Source: Streptococcus suis (GTDB taxonomy: Bacteria > Bacillota > Bacilli > Lactobacillales > Streptococcaceae). Taken from it: DNA of 64,000 nucleotides. The DNA is taken from positions 1-64,000 of the forward strand of contig JAKTNK010000009.1 of the NCBI GenBank assembly GCA_029593465.1, read 5' to 3'. Below, in pieces: positions 54,095 to 64,000 of the stretch (position 1 is the stretch's first letter; each line of letters opens with the position of its first letter). The notes beneath the pieces were generated by a model. That model searched no databases. It was not told the DNA's origin and saw only the letters and a list, made by a program, of their open reading frames with translations. The position numbers and the translations under genes are program-made.

Positions 54095-55086
54095 TCTTTT
54101 TCTCCTACTAAGGGCAAGGTCACCGTCATAGTAACGCCTTGCTTAGGGGCAGATATCATCTGAAAACTACCGGCCATATCAGATACCCTATCCTCCATAT
54201 TTTTCAAACCATAACTAATTTTTCTGGCGGCCTCCACATCAAAACCAACACCGTTATCAATCATTTTAAGCTGAACAGAGCTCTGCGTTTGATGTAGGTA
54301 AATATCGAGTTGAGTCGCCTTTGCATGCTTCAAGGTATTGCTAATAAACTCTTGAATAATCCGAAATAGATGATCCTCAATTGGTTTCGGTAGCTGCTTT
54401 AGATTTTCTTTAAAAGTCACCTCAATAGCACTCTTGTCACTAATTTCTTGGATAATCATCTCTAAGCCCTGCTTGAGCGATTTTCCTTCCAGTTCTGTCG
54501 GTCTTAAATGCAACAGCATCACCCGCAAGTCATTTTGTGCATTGGTTAGAATGGTTTCGGTATTATGCAGCTGCTCTTGTAAGACGTCATAATCCATATC
54601 TTTCAAACTGTAAGAAATCCCCGATAGAATCATCACAGCCGCAAAAAGCTCCTGACTGACCGTATCATGCAAATCCCTAGCAATGCGTTTGCGTTCTTCC
54701 TTAATGATGTCTTCTTTTTGCAACAAGTCCACATTTTCAGTCTGTTGCAACTGATGGGTCAAAGTTTGCATCTTTTGGGATAATTGCATCATAATCTGCC
54801 CCACCTCATCATCAGTCGCTTTGATAGGTTGATTATGCACAATACGCCGTAGGTTTTTAAAAATATGACGGTGCAACTGATGGTTTAACAACGTTGAAAC
54901 AAAGGACAACATAATGGTCAAGGAAATGGTTAACAGCACAATCGTGAATACGAAGTGATTCAAGCGCTCAACATTGGTTACAAAGTCTCTTAGCGAGATA
55001 GAAAACGAATCAAGGATGAGGGAAACAATCGCGAAAATAATCACCAAGGCGTACAAAAAAAGTAAGAACATATGTGATTTTTTCAT
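54091..55086 (-). CDS. liaS: Sensor histidine kinase LiaS
   Basis: 331 aa. Two membrane helices (about 6-27 and 45-67) with a very short external loop, typical of intramembrane-sensing kinases. A HAMP-like linker leads to the HisKA_3 box 'RKRIARDLHDTVSQELFAAV' (phospho-His near 140) and an HATPase domain with 'FISNTLKHAKATQLDIYL' (N box) and 'DNGVGFDVEAARKISYGLKN'. It phosphorylates LiaR and is held in check by LiaF. Overlaps both neighbours by 4 bp. Confidence 0.94.
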   Translation of the reverse strand: MKKSHMFLLFLYALVIIFAIVSLILDSFSISLRDFVTNVERLNHFVFTIVLLTISLTIMLSFVSTLLNHQLHRHIFKNLRRIVHNQPIKATDDEVGQIMMQLSQKMQTLTHQLQQTENVDLLQKEDIIKEERKRIARDLHDTVSQELFAAVMILSGISYSLKDMDYDVLQEQLHNTETILTNAQNDLRVMLLHLRPTELEGKSLKQGLEMIIQEISDKSAIEVTFKENLKQLPKPIEDHLFRIIQEFISNTLKHAKATQLDIYLHQTQSSVQLKMIDNGVGFDVEAARKISYGLKNMEDRVSDMAGSFQMISAPKQGVTMTVTLPLVGEKE

Positions 55087-55778
55087 CGACTAGTCACCTC
55101 GGTATTACCAGCCAAATTGCTAACCACAATCTTGACACGTCGACTACTAGTCTCATAATCATCACTTCTTAATTTGATGGTTTCATTGCGCAAATCATAC
55201 GACGGTTCATCAAAGAAAGTCACTGCTCCATAAATAGAGCTAACCGTCAAATTCACTGACACGTCGAAAGGGACGATGAGCTTTGTAGGACCGTAAACTT
55301 TCCGAATCAAAATGACATTATCTTGATTTCTTAAAATCACCTTGGACAAATCAATCGTATCATTGCCTGTAATTCTAATCACATCCACATCATCAAAATA
55401 ATAGCTATCAGCCATTAAATCCTCTTGCCCAAACCATTGATTACGGTGTTTGGTCAAGGTCACTGGGCGAGTCTCAAACGACAGCTCCGCCAACCGATTA
55501 TTTTTTTGGACTTGCGAAAAATGGTTAATCATCATGTAAATCAACCCTATGATTAAAGCTAGGATAACGTATGGGTTTAGCATGATAATTAAGAAAAAAA
55601 TCAGTAAAGACGCCGTTAAGATAAAATTGACCTTATCCGTATGATTATAAAATTTAATAGCCATTAAAGTCATAATCAAAACGACGATAAAGCGCGGGAC
55701 ATCATCGGCTAAAATCGTTACTAACGCTAATAGCAACAATACTGACTCAACGATTAGAAAAAATTGGAATTTACGCAT
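55083..55778 (-). CDS. liaF: LiaF, negative regulator of LiaRS
   Basis: 231 aa. Four N-terminal hydrophobic segments within residues ~5-90, then the soluble DUF2154/LiaF-like domain with a beta-rich 'DDVDVIRITGNDTIDLSKVI' and 'VIRNQ/ILIRKVYGPTKLIVPFDVSV' type strands. LiaF inhibits LiaS in the absence of envelope stress. First gene of the liaFSR operon; an extended -10 (TGGTAAACT) lies about 40 bp upstream. A terminator separates it from the PASTA-kinase gene before it. Confidence 0.92.
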   Translation of the reverse strand: MRKFQFFLIVESVLLLLALVTILADDVPRFIVVLIMTLMAIKFYNHTDKVNFILTASLLIFFLIIMLNPYVILALIIGLIYMMINHFSQVQKNNRLAELSFETRPVTLTKHRNQWFGQEDLMADSYYFDDVDVIRITGNDTIDLSKVILRNQDNVILIRKVYGPTKLIVPFDVSVNLTVSSIYGAVTFFDEPSYDLRNETIKLRSDDYETSSRRVKIVVSNLAGNTEVTSR

Positions 55779-55854
55779 AAAACCTCACTACTGTTCCTTA
55801 TCTAAAGTTTACCATAACTTTACCCTAAGGTCATCCGACCTGAGACTTATAAAA

Positions 55855-55895
55855 AAGCATTTCCAAGCTTATAAGCAACAAAGCTGGAAATACTT
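55855..55895 (-). terminator. Terminator of pknB
   Basis: A long imperfect stem (55855-55870 with 55881-55895) and T6 on the minus strand, between the kinase gene and liaF. Some read-through to liaFSR is possible. Confidence 0.75.
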
Positions 55896-55936
55896 TTGTA
55901 AGTATTGATAAAGTTATGAGTTAGGGGATGCACCAC

Positions 55937-57820
55937 TTAGGAATCTGTGCCATCAGCAGCTGAGGAATGCGTCTCTTCAGAACTCTCCGTTGCCGTGTTA
56001 GAGGAACTCTTCGAAGAACTTGATTCACTTGGACTTGTATCCTCTGAAGCATGCGTCTCAGAGGATGAGCCTCGACTACTTGATGAAGCTTCTGGATTAG
56101 CCAAATAAAGGGTAATGGTGGTACCAGCTACTAGATCAATGCTTGTTCCAGCATACGGATACTGTGCATACACCCGGGACGAAGCAGAAGGAGAATCCGA
56201 ATCCAGCTGAATTTGAGAAGCTTTGATACCTAAATCCAAGAGAGCATTTTTAGCTTCTGCATAGCTTTTTCCAACGATGTCAGGCATGCTAACGGCAGTC
56301 GCTACCCCAACCTCAAAGACAATCTTATCACTTCCTGAAGGATCAAATAATTCCCCAACTTCTGGCGTCTGACTGAGGATTAAGCCGACTTGAGAGCTAT
56401 CGCTAGCCACTTCTAACTTCTCAATTTGACCTTTCTTGAGACCATACGTTTCTGTCAAATCCTTAACGGCATCACGGTAGGACATTCCCGTATAGTCCGT
56501 CATATTAAAGAGGCTGCTTCCTTTCGAGACCACTAAGTCAATCTCACTGCCTTCTTTTTTGGTTGAACCGGCTTTGGGATTGGTCGTAATCACACTACCT
56601 GACTCCACTGTGTCGCTCTCTTCCTTGGTAATCGTACCAACTCTTAGCCCTGACCGCTCTAGACTTTGTTGCGCCTGCTCGACTGTTTGCCCCGATACAT
56701 CAGGAACTTCGACATTAGCCCTGCTGCTTGACATCATAAAATAGGTAAAGCCAGCTGCTATCAAGACAACTGCTAAAATTAAGCCCCTAAACACATGATG
56801 TCTCAAAGATTTCTTAGTTTTTTTAGGTTTTTTAGGAACTGCCATTTGATGACTAACAGCCTTTTTAGCGTCTTTCGAAGGTTCAGAGGTAACCTTGGCT
56901 TTAGGCTTTTCCTTGACCGGAGAAGACTCAATTTTAGGCAACGACTTTGTATCTGCGGTATCTTGAAAGACCAGCTTAGGTTCTCTAGCCCTTCTTGGGT
57001 CCAGAGCTGTCGCTAGATCTTGATACATATCCATGGTGGAAACATAGCGATCGCTTAGTTTTTTAGCCGTCGCTTTAATAACGACATTCTCCAAAGCCTG
57101 CGGGACATTACGATTCTCAAAAATAATCGATGGCAAAGGCTTTTGGAAATGCTGCAAGGCAATCGTAACGGCACTGTCTCCGTCAAATGGGATATGGCAA
57201 GTCAGCATTTCAAATAACATAATCCCCATCGCATAGATGTCGCTTTGAACGGTCGCTTTAGAGCCACGCGCTTGCTCAGGAGAGAGGTAATGAACACTTC
57301 CCAGCATGGAATTGGTCTGCGTGAGACTGGTTTCTGCGAAGGCTACGGCTATGCCAAAGTCGGTTACCTTAGCCACACCATCCTTGGTTAAGAGGACATT
57401 TTGGGGTTTTAAATCACGGTGAACGATGCCCTTTTGATGCGCCAGCTGCATGGCTGACAAGACCTCGCTCATGATACGAACCGTTTCCGCATTTGATAGC
57501 GGAGCATGGTCTTGGATGTATTTTTTTAAGTCTGGACCATTAACGTATTCCATAACCAAGAATTGCTGGCCATCTTCTTCACCAATATCACGAATTGCCA
57601 CAATATTAGGATGGCTTAACTCAGCCATCGCTCGTGCTTCTCTTTGGAAACGTGCGACAGCAATTTGATCTGTTTGGTAATTGGTTCTAAGGACCTTGAT
57701 AGCCACTTCTTCGTTATCTAAAATCAAATCCTGAGCCAAATAAACATCGGCCATGCCACCTCTACCAATGGCTTTTAAAATACGATAACGTCCAGCAAAT
57801 AATTTGCCGATTTGGATCAT
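55937..57820 (-). CDS. PASTA-domain Ser/Thr protein kinase (StkP/PknB)
   Basis: 627 aa. Cytoplasmic kinase domain (~1-275): '[14 protein letters not shown]' (P-loop), 'VAIKVLR' (Lys), '[11 protein letters not shown]' and 'VTDFGIAVA' (DFG). A Lys/Pro linker, one membrane helix (~345-367), then three clear PASTA repeats outside ('[16 protein letters not shown]', '[16 protein letters not shown]', '[16 protein letters not shown]') and a Ser-rich tail of about 45 residues. It senses wall fragments or lipid II and controls division and wall synthesis; MacP, encoded here, is a known target type. Its ATG at 57820 overlaps the phosphatase stop by one base. Confidence 0.95.
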   Translation of the reverse strand: MIQIGKLFAGRYRILKAIGRGGMADVYLAQDLILDNEEVAIKVLRTNYQTDQIAVARFQREARAMAELSHPNIVAIRDIGEEDGQQFLVMEYVNGPDLKKYIQDHAPLSNAETVRIMSEVLSAMQLAHQKGIVHRDLKPQNVLLTKDGVAKVTDFGIAVAFAETSLTQTNSMLGSVHYLSPEQARGSKATVQSDIYAMGIMLFEMLTCHIPFDGDSAVTIALQHFQKPLPSIIFENRNVPQALENVVIKATAKKLSDRYVSTMDMYQDLATALDPRRAREPKLVFQDTADTKSLPKIESSPVKEKPKAKVTSEPSKDAKKAVSHQMAVPKKPKKTKKSLRHHVFRGLILAVVLIAAGFTYFMMSSSRANVEVPDVSGQTVEQAQQSLERSGLRVGTITKEESDTVESGSVITTNPKAGSTKKEGSEIDLVVSKGSSLFNMTDYTGMSYRDAVKDLTETYGLKKGQIEKLEVASDSSQVGLILSQTPEVGELFDPSGSDKIVFEVGVATAVSMPDIVGKSYAEAKNALLDLGIKASQIQLDSDSPSASSRVYAQYPYAGTSIDLVAGTTITLYLANPEASSSSRGSSSETHASEDTSPSESSSSKSSSNTATESSEETHSSAADGTDS

Positions 57821-58557
57821 CAATCATCCTCCTCGCTATAGGCGATTAAGGCAACACTAATATTATCCAAGCCACCTGCATCATTTGCTGCATCCACTAA
57901 TGCTTGCGCCTTATCTGCTAGGGACTGATCTGACAAGATAATCTCAAGCTTGCGCTCAGGATTAACCATGTTAGACAAGCCATCGCTATTAACCAGGATA
58001 TAGTCCCCCTCTTGTAAAGGTTGAATGCCCAAGTCAATATCGAGTGGCCCTGCTTGACCGATAGACTGGGTAATGATGTTACGCTGCGGATGAACGGCAG
58101 CTTCTTCCTCGGTTAATTGACCAGCTTTGACCAACTCATTCACGAGAGAATGATCACTGGTTAATTGCTTGTACTCCCCATCACGAATCAAAGCGATACG
58201 AGAATCACCGACATGGGCATACAAAACCACATCTTTGACAAAAGCCAAGACTTCGATTGTCGTCCCCATACCACTAAAGGCTTCTGAATGACCTAGAGCA
58301 TGAATCTTTTGATTTTCAGCTTCAATGGTCACTAGCATCCAATCACGGATGTGGTTTACATCGGTATAATCTGTCGCTGACCATTGTTTCCCCAAGTCAG
58401 TCACAGTCAACTCGCTAGCAATATTGCCAGCACGGTGTCCACCCATGCCATCAGCCAGGACAATCAGGTTAATACCACTTTGGTTCTGGTATTGATTTAC
58501 AAAATCCTGATTATTGGAACGTTTTTTCCCAATATCTGTTAACAGTGAAATTTCCAT
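57820..58557 (-). CDS. PP2C-type Ser/Thr phosphatase (PhpP/Stp)
   Basis: 245 aa. PPM metal motifs: '[17 protein letters not shown]' near 4-20, '[17 protein letters not shown]' near 35-51, '[20 protein letters not shown]' near 109-128, '[15 protein letters not shown]' near 176 and '[16 protein letters not shown]' near 224. It reverses phosphorylation by the adjacent PASTA kinase; the two are translationally coupled (TGATG). It follows rsmB by 48 bp. Confidence 0.95.
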   Translation of the reverse strand: MEISLLTDIGKKRSNNQDFVNQYQNQSGINLIVLADGMGGHRAGNIASELTVTDLGKQWSATDYTDVNHIRDWMLVTIEAENQKIHALGHSEAFSGMGTTIEVLAFVKDVVLYAHVGDSRIALIRDGEYKQLTSDHSLVNELVKAGQLTEEEAAVHPQRNIITQSIGQAGPLDIDLGIQPLQEGDYILVNSDGLSNMVNPERKLEIILSDQSLADKAQALVDAANDAGGLDNISVALIAYSEEDD

Positions 58558-58605
58558 AATCTGTCTGTCTTTCTGACGAATGCCAGCTTTCCTCCTCTTA
58601 AGTCA

Positions 58606-59928
58606 CTAGGCTTTCTTACGCAATTGTGCAATGAAAAAGCCATCGGTTTGATATTGCTCCGGTGTAATCAAGAGACATCCGTCCACCACAATATCTTTCT
58701 TATCGTGATCTAAAGCCACTTGTTCAAAATCAGGGTGATTGGCTAAGAATGCCTCAATGACATCTTGGTTTTCTTCTCTGAAAATAGTACAAGTACTATA
58801 GGTCATTATACCACCTTTTCGCAAGGTTTGACAAACACTAGATAGGATTTCCAGTTGAATCTGCTGAAGATTTTCGAAATCTTGGATGTCCTTATGATAC
58901 TTGATATCTGGCTTACGACGAATAAGACCAATCCCAGAACAAGGGGCATCAACCAAAATCTTGTCAAACGTATTTTCAGGAAAGACCTGATGAACCTCTC
59001 TAGCATCAAGTTGCTTGGTCTCGATAACACCATCTACTCCTAAACGTCTTGCATTATCTCGAATCAAATCCAACTTATGCTCATACAAGTCAAGGGCAAT
59101 CACCTTCCCGGTTGTGAGGTAAGAGGCTAGATGAGTTGTTTTTCCGCCGGGTGCTGCACAAGCATCTAGCACGATTTCTTGACCTGTCAAGCCAAGGGTC
59201 GGTGCTACCAGTTGGCTCGTTTCATCCTGGATGGTAATGTCGCCATGTTGAAAGGCTGGACTAGAAGCAAAGTGACCCGATGACTTGGTCAAGCCAACAG
59301 GTGAGAGTTGTGAGGCATCTGCTTCAAATAGGTTTTTCAAACGTTCGTACTCTTCCTCATGAACCACACGGATACTAGCCTTATTACGGTTAAAAAGGCT
59401 CTCAAAAATACTCTTGGCCCTGTCTTCACCGTATTGCTCAATCAGCTTTTTAACCAGCCAAACGGGCAGAGAGTATTGGACGGAATAGCGTTTATTAAGG
59501 CGCTTAATTGCATCAATTTGCGGTAAGTCTTTTTCCGCTAACTGACGAAGAACAGCATTGACTAATTTCTCTGCGCCTTTTCGATGACCTCTGTCTTTCG
59601 CAATAGCCACCGCATCATTGACCACTGCATGAGCCGGTAACTTGTCCAAGTAGAGCAACTGATAAGCACTTAGCATCAACAAGTCATAAACCCATGTGTC
59701 CAACTTATCTCTATCCGCAATAAAGTGCGCCAAATACCATTCTAAAGTAATCTTACGGGCAACCGTTCCGTAAACAATCTCAGTAATGAGCCTCTTGTCC
59801 TGCTCACGATACTGCCGATGCTTTAAAAGCGCATTCAAGGCGATATTGGAGTAAGCCCCTTCATGAAAGACTTTTTCCAAAACCATCAAAGCGCCACCAC
59901 GAGCTGATGTTTTCCAGTCATTAGCCAA
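58606..59928 (-). CDS. rsmB: 16S rRNA (cytosine-967-C5)-methyltransferase RsmB
   Basis: 440 aa. An N-terminal NusB-like helical domain (to ~140), then a Rossmann methyltransferase with '[15 protein letters not shown]' near 255, '[16 protein letters not shown]' near 325 (Cys for release) and '[16 protein letters not shown]' near 375 (catalytic Cys). I favour the TTG at 59928 ([11 protein letters not shown]): AAGTGGGTGA five bases upstream resembles a Shine-Dalgarno. The GTG at 59937 has none. It overlaps fmt by 8 bp. Confidence 0.93.
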   Translation of the reverse strand: MANDWKTSARGGALMVLEKVFHEGAYSNIALNALLKHRQYREQDKRLITEIVYGTVARKITLEWYLAHFIADRDKLDTWVYDLLMLSAYQLLYLDKLPAHAVVNDAVAIAKDRGHRKGAEKLVNAVLRQLAEKDLPQIDAIKRLNKRYSVQYSLPVWLVKKLIEQYGEDRAKSIFESLFNRNKASIRVVHEEEYERLKNLFEADASQLSPVGLTKSSGHFASSPAFQHGDITIQDETSQLVAPTLGLTGQEIVLDACAAPGGKTTHLASYLTTGKVIALDLYEHKLDLIRDNARRLGVDGVIETKQLDAREVHQVFPENTFDKILVDAPCSGIGLIRRKPDIKYHKDIQDFENLQQIQLEILSSVCQTLRKGGIMTYSTCTIFREENQDVIEAFLANHPDFEQVALDHDKKDIVVDGCLLITPEQYQTDGFFIAQLRKKA

Positions 59929-60859
59929 AGTAATCACCCACTTCTACATCACGACCGAGACCATTTAAGAAATCTGCAATCGGCATTTGCGGTTTGCCAA
60001 ACGGTTGCACACGTTTTAGAGACACTGCGTTTTGACCAGTGGCTACCACTAGACTTTTCTTCGTGCGTTCAATGACACAGCCCGGTTCCCCTTGTCCATC
60101 AACCATCTCAAGCTCATAAATTTTAAAGCGCTTATCTTGCCATAAGGTATGGGCAATGGGCCAGGGATTTAAGCCACGTACAAGATTGAAAACAGCACGA
60201 TTTGAGGCTGTCCAATCAATTCGTTCCTCCTCAGCTGAGATATTAGGGGAGAAAGTGACTTGGGAATCATCTTGCGGTTCAGGTGTGATGTTTCCGGCAA
60301 GGTAGTCCGGCAAGGTTTTCAACAGCAAATCACGTCCCAAAATCGCTAATTTATCAAACATGGTTCCCAAATTATCGTCATCCGTAATAGGGATAGCTGC
60401 CTGAGCAATCATGTCACCAGCATCCATCTGACGTACCATTTCCATAATGGTAATCCCAGCTTCTTGATCACCATTGATAATGGCGTATTGAATCGGAGCC
60501 CCGCCTCGGTACTTTGGCAATAAAGAACCGTGGACATTAACCGCAAAACCAACTGCATCCAACAACTTCCCTGGTAAAAATTGACCAAAAGCTGCTGTGA
60601 TAATGCCATCCGCTCCCAGAGACATGAGAGTTGCCAAGTCTGGGCTAACAGAGAGTTTTTCAGGCTGGTAAACGGGCAAGTCATGTGCCAAAGCCACTTC
60701 TTTTACCGGTGTCATTGTCATCACTTTTTTGCGGCCAACCGCACGGTCTGGCTGCGTCACCACAGCAAGGATATCATAAGATCCGTCTGCGATGAGACCT
60801 TTCAGTACAGTTGCTGCTAAATCGGGTGTCCCCATAAAGATAATCTTTGTCTTTGTCAT
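59921..60859 (-). CDS. fmt: Methionyl-tRNA formyltransferase
   Basis: 312 aa. Formylates initiator Met-tRNA. The N-terminal formyltransferase domain has '[18 protein letters not shown]', '[12 protein letters not shown]', the catalytic Asn-His-Asp set in '[20 protein letters not shown]' and '[10 protein letters not shown]'. The C-terminal OB-like domain starts near 206 with '[20 protein letters not shown]'. The start is ATG 60859, after AGAGGA; the frame extension to 60877 is in the priA-fmt gap. Middle of the priA-fmt-rsmB-phpP-pknB run. Confidence 0.96.
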   Translation of the reverse strand: MTKTKIIFMGTPDLAATVLKGLIADGSYDILAVVTQPDRAVGRKKVMTMTPVKEVALAHDLPVYQPEKLSVSPDLATLMSLGADGIITAAFGQFLPGKLLDAVGFAVNVHGSLLPKYRGGAPIQYAIINGDQEAGITIMEMVRQMDAGDMIAQAAIPITDDDNLGTMFDKLAILGRDLLLKTLPDYLAGNITPEPQDDSQVTFSPNISAEEERIDWTASNRAVFNLVRGLNPWPIAHTLWQDKRFKIYELEMVDGQGEPGCVIERTKKSLVVATGQNAVSLKRVQPFGKPQMPIADFLNGLGRDVEVGDYFG

Positions 60860-60914
60860 CTTGTTTCCTCTTTTCAAATTCCTCTTATCTCTCCCAAACT
60901 AGGGCAATAGAGCC

Positions 60915-63302
60915 TTACATCATATTTTGTGGCTCATTATCAATTGTCACACGAAGTCGCTTATTTTCGGGCTTTTGCGTCCACTCCAACAGGGCATTGA
61001 GAGCTCTGTTCAACTCTGGTTCAAAGCGATACTTGATAATAATCTGATAATGAAACTTGTTATGTGTTCTAGCAATAGGCTTGGGGGTCGGTCCTAGAAA
61101 AATGGCTTGTTCTGATAAGTAGCCTTTTAATCCTTTTAAAACAGTGTAGGCTTTACCCACCAACTCATGCTCTTTTTCGTGAGACAAGGTAATGCCCACC
61201 GTAAAGTAATAGGGAGGGTAGCCCATTTTCTGACGGATAGCCATTTCATAATGATAGAAACCGTCATAATCGTGCGCCTTAGCAAATCGAATCGCATAAT
61301 GGTCTGGATTGTAGGTTTGAATGAATACTTCACCTGCTTTATCAGCTCTACCCGCACGACCTGCTACCTGCGTTAGGAGCTGAAACGTCCGCTCACTGGC
61401 ACGAAAATCGGGTAAATTTAGCGACGTATCGGCATTTAATACCCCAACTAAGGTCACATCTGGAAAATCCAACCCCTTTGCAATCATCTGTGTGCCAAGT
61501 AAGATATCAGCTTCATGGTTACCAAAAGCCGTTAAAAGCCCTTCATGCCCTCCCTTACGACGTGTGGTATCAACGTCCATCCGCAAAACACGCGCTTCAG
61601 GTAGCAGTTCCTCCAATTCATCATAGGCTTTTTGCGTTCCTGTACCATAATAGCGGATGCTCTTACTCTGGCAAGATGGGCACTCCTTAGGAATAGCCTT
61701 TTGGAAATCACAATAGTGACAATTCATCGTTCGAGTATCCATGTGTAACGTCAGTGAGATGTCACAATTTGGGCAATCATCAACATAACCACACTCGCGA
61801 CACATGATAAAACTAGAATAGCCACGACGGTTTAACAAAAGAACCGCCTGCTCTTTTTTGGCCAATGTCCCACGAAGCTTGTCCAGTAAAACAGGGGTGA
61901 AGTTACTTCCCTCCTGCTTGCCGATATAATCTCTAAAATCCAGAATGCTGATGTTAGGAATACGGGCATTTGGATTTGCCCTTTGGCTTAGCTCCAATAG
62001 CTGATAGACCCCTTTACTAGCACGTGCTCGAGACTCAATCGACGGTGTGGCAGAACCTAACACCAAGGCTGCACCGTGCATCTTGGCCCTCAATAATGCC
62101 ACATCTCTGGCATGATAACGAGGGTTGGATTCTTGTTTATAGGTCGCTTCATGCTCCTCATCAATGATAATGGCACCAATATTTCTGAGCGGTACAAAAA
62201 TAGCTGACCTTGCCCCGACAACCACTTTAGCCTGACCTGATTTGATTTTTCGCCACTCATCAAACTTTTCCCCGTCCGACAAACCTGAATGCATGATAGC
62301 TACCCGATCGCCAAACCGAGAAATAAAACGGGTGGTCATCTGTGGTGTCAAGGAAATCTCTGGAACCAATACAATAGCTGTCTTACCAGCTGTTAAAACG
62401 TGGTCAATAACATGGAGATACACTTCGGTTTTGCCAGAGCCGGTAATGCCTTGCAACAAAAATGGCTTTTGCTTTCGCCCGACAGCCTGACTAATCGCCT
62501 CCACAGCCTGAGCTTGCTCTGCATTTAAAGTGAGAAAATCACTGGTAACGACTTCCTCAAAATAAGCACTCGAACGCTGCACCTCTACCTGACGCTCCAC
62601 CAAGGCACCTGTTTCAATAAAATAACGCACAATATCTCTTGAATAGCGTTTGCTCAGATCACTTGCCTTGATAGAAAATGGACTGTCTTGTGCCAACAAC
62701 CACTCTCTAGCCTCCTGACGCCTTTTGGCTCTCTTGGAGACTGGCAATGCTAATAATGCCTTCTCCCTCACATCCAAATACGTCTCTGTTTTGATATTTT
62801 TTTTATCTTGAGCCAGATAGTCAACTGAAATCTGTTTCGCAGCAATCAAGCGGTTAACCTGACGACGCTGCTCTGACGGAACATCAGCGTAAGAAATACT
62901 TTCTGACTCTCCAAAAATAGCCTCTTTTTCAGCTAAAGGCAGCTCTAAACTGGGCTTTAATCGTTTATCATAGTGTGAATGAAGCAAATTGGGAACCATG
63001 CTTTTTAAGAGGGTAATTTTGTAAGAAAAGACCGTCTCGCGCATCTGGTCAGCCAAGGCCAACTGTTCTGCGTTTAAGACAGGTTCCAAATCCAAGACCT
63101 CCACAATCGCTTTTAAATCAGATTCACCAGGAGCATCAACAAGGTCAACAACAAAACCTTGAAGTAAACGATTGCTCTTACCGAAAGGAACATGGACTCT
63201 TGAGCCAACGGCAATCACCTCTTGCAAGTCTTCTGGAACAAGGTAAGAAAATGGTTTATCTGTCTGCATCAAGGGAATATCGACAATAATCTGTGCTTGC
63301 AT
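60915..63302 (-). CDS. priA: Primosomal protein N' (replication restart helicase)
   Basis: 795 aa, full length. N-terminal DNA-binding domain, then helicase motifs 'LQGITGSGKTEVYLHVID' (Walker A) near 285, 'IIIDEEHEATYKQ' near 380 and 'QVAGRAGRADKAGEV' near 650. The zinc cysteines lie between the helicase lobes: 'CRECGYVDDCPNCD' and 'CHYCDFQKAIPKECPSCQ' near 500-545. It restarts stalled forks. The ATG at 63302 has AAAGGAG. A terminator overlaps the end of rpoZ just upstream, so priA either has its own weak promoter or depends on read-through. Confidence 0.97.
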   Translation of the reverse strand: MQAQIIVDIPLMQTDKPFSYLVPEDLQEVIAVGSRVHVPFGKSNRLLQGFVVDLVDAPGESDLKAIVEVLDLEPVLNAEQLALADQMRETVFSYKITLLKSMVPNLLHSHYDKRLKPSLELPLAEKEAIFGESESISYADVPSEQRRQVNRLIAAKQISVDYLAQDKKNIKTETYLDVREKALLALPVSKRAKRRQEAREWLLAQDSPFSIKASDLSKRYSRDIVRYFIETGALVERQVEVQRSSAYFEEVVTSDFLTLNAEQAQAVEAISQAVGRKQKPFLLQGITGSGKTEVYLHVIDHVLTAGKTAIVLVPEISLTPQMTTRFISRFGDRVAIMHSGLSDGEKFDEWRKIKSGQAKVVVGARSAIFVPLRNIGAIIIDEEHEATYKQESNPRYHARDVALLRAKMHGAALVLGSATPSIESRARASKGVYQLLELSQRANPNARIPNISILDFRDYIGKQEGSNFTPVLLDKLRGTLAKKEQAVLLLNRRGYSSFIMCRECGYVDDCPNCDISLTLHMDTRTMNCHYCDFQKAIPKECPSCQSKSIRYYGTGTQKAYDELEELLPEARVLRMDVDTTRRKGGHEGLLTAFGNHEADILLGTQMIAKGLDFPDVTLVGVLNADTSLNLPDFRASERTFQLLTQVAGRAGRADKAGEVFIQTYNPDHYAIRFAKAHDYDGFYHYEMAIRQKMGYPPYYFTVGITLSHEKEHELVGKAYTVLKGLKGYLSEQAIFLGPTPKPIARTHNKFHYQIIIKYRFEPELNRALNALLEWTQKPENKRLRVTIDNEPQNMM

Positions 63303-63372
63303 TTTGCTCCTTTACCATCCTTATCATCTATTGCCATCTAGCATCGCGATACTTATCACAAACAATAATTGA

Positions 63373-63400
63373 AAAAAGCTAAGATTGCAACCAATCTTAG
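63373..63400 (-). terminator. Terminator overlapping the rpoZ stop codon
   Basis: CTAAGATTG (63379-63387) pairs with 63392-63400, 4-nt loop, T6 on the minus strand. The rpoZ stop (63397-63399) lies within the 5' arm on the transcript. Confidence 0.8.
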
Positions 63401-63714
63401 ACTTTTTGACCCTCTTCTTGTTCTTCTTTTGCAATTTGCTCTTTAATTTTTCGCTCTTCTTCTTCCTTAGCCAAACGTTCCAATTCTGCTTTACGACGAA
63501 CAGACTCGCGTTTTGCCACAGGATCTGGATGAATGGTCACATAACCCGCTTCAATTTCTTCCAAGGCACGAAGCGTTGCTTTTTCAGACTTGAAGGGCAT
63601 CGTAGGCTTTGCCTGTGCTTCCAGTTCATGCGCACGCTTAGCCTGTAAAATAACCAAGGAATACTTCGAAGGAACCTTATCCAATAATTTGTCAATAGAC
63701 GGTTGTAGCATCAT
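63397..63714 (-). CDS. rpoZ: RNA polymerase omega subunit
   Basis: 105 aa. '[20 protein letters not shown]' start, '[19 protein letters not shown]' near 21-39 and the charged streptococcal C-terminal helix ending '[19 protein letters not shown]'. It helps RNA polymerase assembly and supports the stringent response. I keep the first of two tandem ATGs (63714), as in S. pyogenes as I recall it. It follows gmk by 25 bp, the usual gmk-rpoZ-priA order. Confidence 0.95.
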   Translation of the reverse strand: MMLQPSIDKLLDKVPSKYSLVILQAKRAHELEAQAKPTMPFKSEKATLRALEEIEAGYVTIHPDPVAKRESVRRKAELERLAKEEEERKIKEQIAKEEQEEGQKV

Positions 63715-63738
63715 AAGTTTTTGTCTCTTTTCTATATT

Positions 63739-64000
63739 CTATTTGCTTGTACTCGTTTTGGCAATCATCTTATCGTAGCGGCCAATCACACGTTCAACGC
63801 GGAAATGCTCTGCTTCAATAATGCGCTTAACACGCTCTGCCGCTAAGGGAACTTCATCGTTGACAACGGCGTAGTCGTATTCTCTCATCAAAGCAATCTC
63901 TTCACGGGCTCGGGCAATGCGACGCGCAATAACTTCTTGACTATCTGTTCCCCGACCAATCAAGCGGTCTTCTAATTCTTCCAAATCAGGTGGGGTCAAA
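63739..64000 (-). CDS. gmk: Guanylate kinase, C-terminal part
   Basis: The last ~87 codons of a gene entering from the right edge: '[20 protein letters not shown]', '[20 protein letters not shown]' and '[20 protein letters not shown]'. These match the lid and C-terminal helices of Gmk, which converts GMP to GDP. The P-loop half is outside the window. It is followed by rpoZ. Confidence 0.93.
   Translation of the reverse strand, partial: LTPPDLEELEDRLIGRGTDSQEVIARRIARAREEIALMREYDYAVVNDEVPLAAERVKRIIEAEHFRVERVIGRYDKMIAKTSTSK

Noticed and set aside
63385-63648. 87-aa Phe-rich plus-strand open frame opposite rpoZ
   Set aside because: The Phe/Leu run is the antisense of the Lys/Glu-rich tail of omega; no start signal.

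Overview
The window is a contiguous stretch of a low-GC Gram-positive chromosome, almost certainly a Streptococcus of the pyogenic or a closely related group. Support comes from the enolase, GyrB, EzrA, MurA, RpoZ and PriA sequences, and from genus-typical markers: MacP next to glmU, the LiaFSR/PASTA-kinase cluster, SpxR, a Cof-HAD/cyclophilin fusion, DUF3272 beside dnaX, and an S_MK-type leader before metK. Most of it is housekeeping DNA. I cannot name the species from the sequence alone.

Layout. 1-2.7 kb: the 5' part of a secreted ChW-repeat protein, enolase and a YueI-family gene. 2.8-8.1 kb: ezrA, gyrB and rodA. 8.1-9.2 kb: a candidate structured RNA, tRNA-Arg(CCT) and rplS. 9.2-16.9 kb: ClC channel, flavodoxin, YghU-type GST, NrnA-type phosphoesterase, GtrA and YihY membrane proteins, map, spxR. 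16.9-24.9 kb: acetyltransferase, murA, metK with its SAM leader, birA, DUF3272, dnaX, a GAF protein, DUF1294, udk. 25-27.7 kb: DEAD-box helicase and a degenerate IS1182-type element. 27.8-30.8 kb: an inactive-looking rhodanese, glk, yqgQ, dpr and a late-competence prepilin peptidase. 30.7-37.8 kb: a heterodimeric ABC exporter, vanZ-like, yutD, an unknown membrane protein and a cyclophilin lipoprotein. 37.8-42.2 kb: a TroABCD-like Mn/Zn/Fe transporter with a divergent DtxR-family repressor, visibly AT-richer than its surroundings and bounded by two strong terminators, so probably accessory. 42.2-45.2 kb: mtnN-macP-nudix-glmU. 45.3-51.5 kb: small metabolic genes, a DUF2829 (Tad2-like) gene, rlmD, recX, ntdp, DUF960. 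51.6-64 kb: cvfD, the HAD-cyclophilin fusion, liaRSF, then the long run gmk-rpoZ-priA-fmt-rsmB-phpP-pknB.

How they work together. Cell-wall assembly and its control recur: MurA, GlmU, RodA, EzrA, MacP, the PASTA kinase/phosphatase pair and LiaFSR. Methyl-cycle genes are also present: MetK with a SAM-sensing leader, and MtnN, which removes S-adenosylhomocysteine. Metal and peroxide defence appear as the Tro-like island and Dpr with a PerR-like box.

The least ordinary signals are regulatory or small. At least five genes have a -10 hexamer ending 6-7 nt before the start codon, which predicts leaderless mRNAs, and a sixth (the prepilin peptidase) has a ComX-type box in the same position. There is an unassigned structured RNA behind tRNA-Arg, and two tiny ORFs that overlap their upstream gene by 4 nt. 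A 38-bp near-perfect palindrome lies at the predicted transcription start of the metal operon. I found no CRISPR array, prophage or obvious new defence system.
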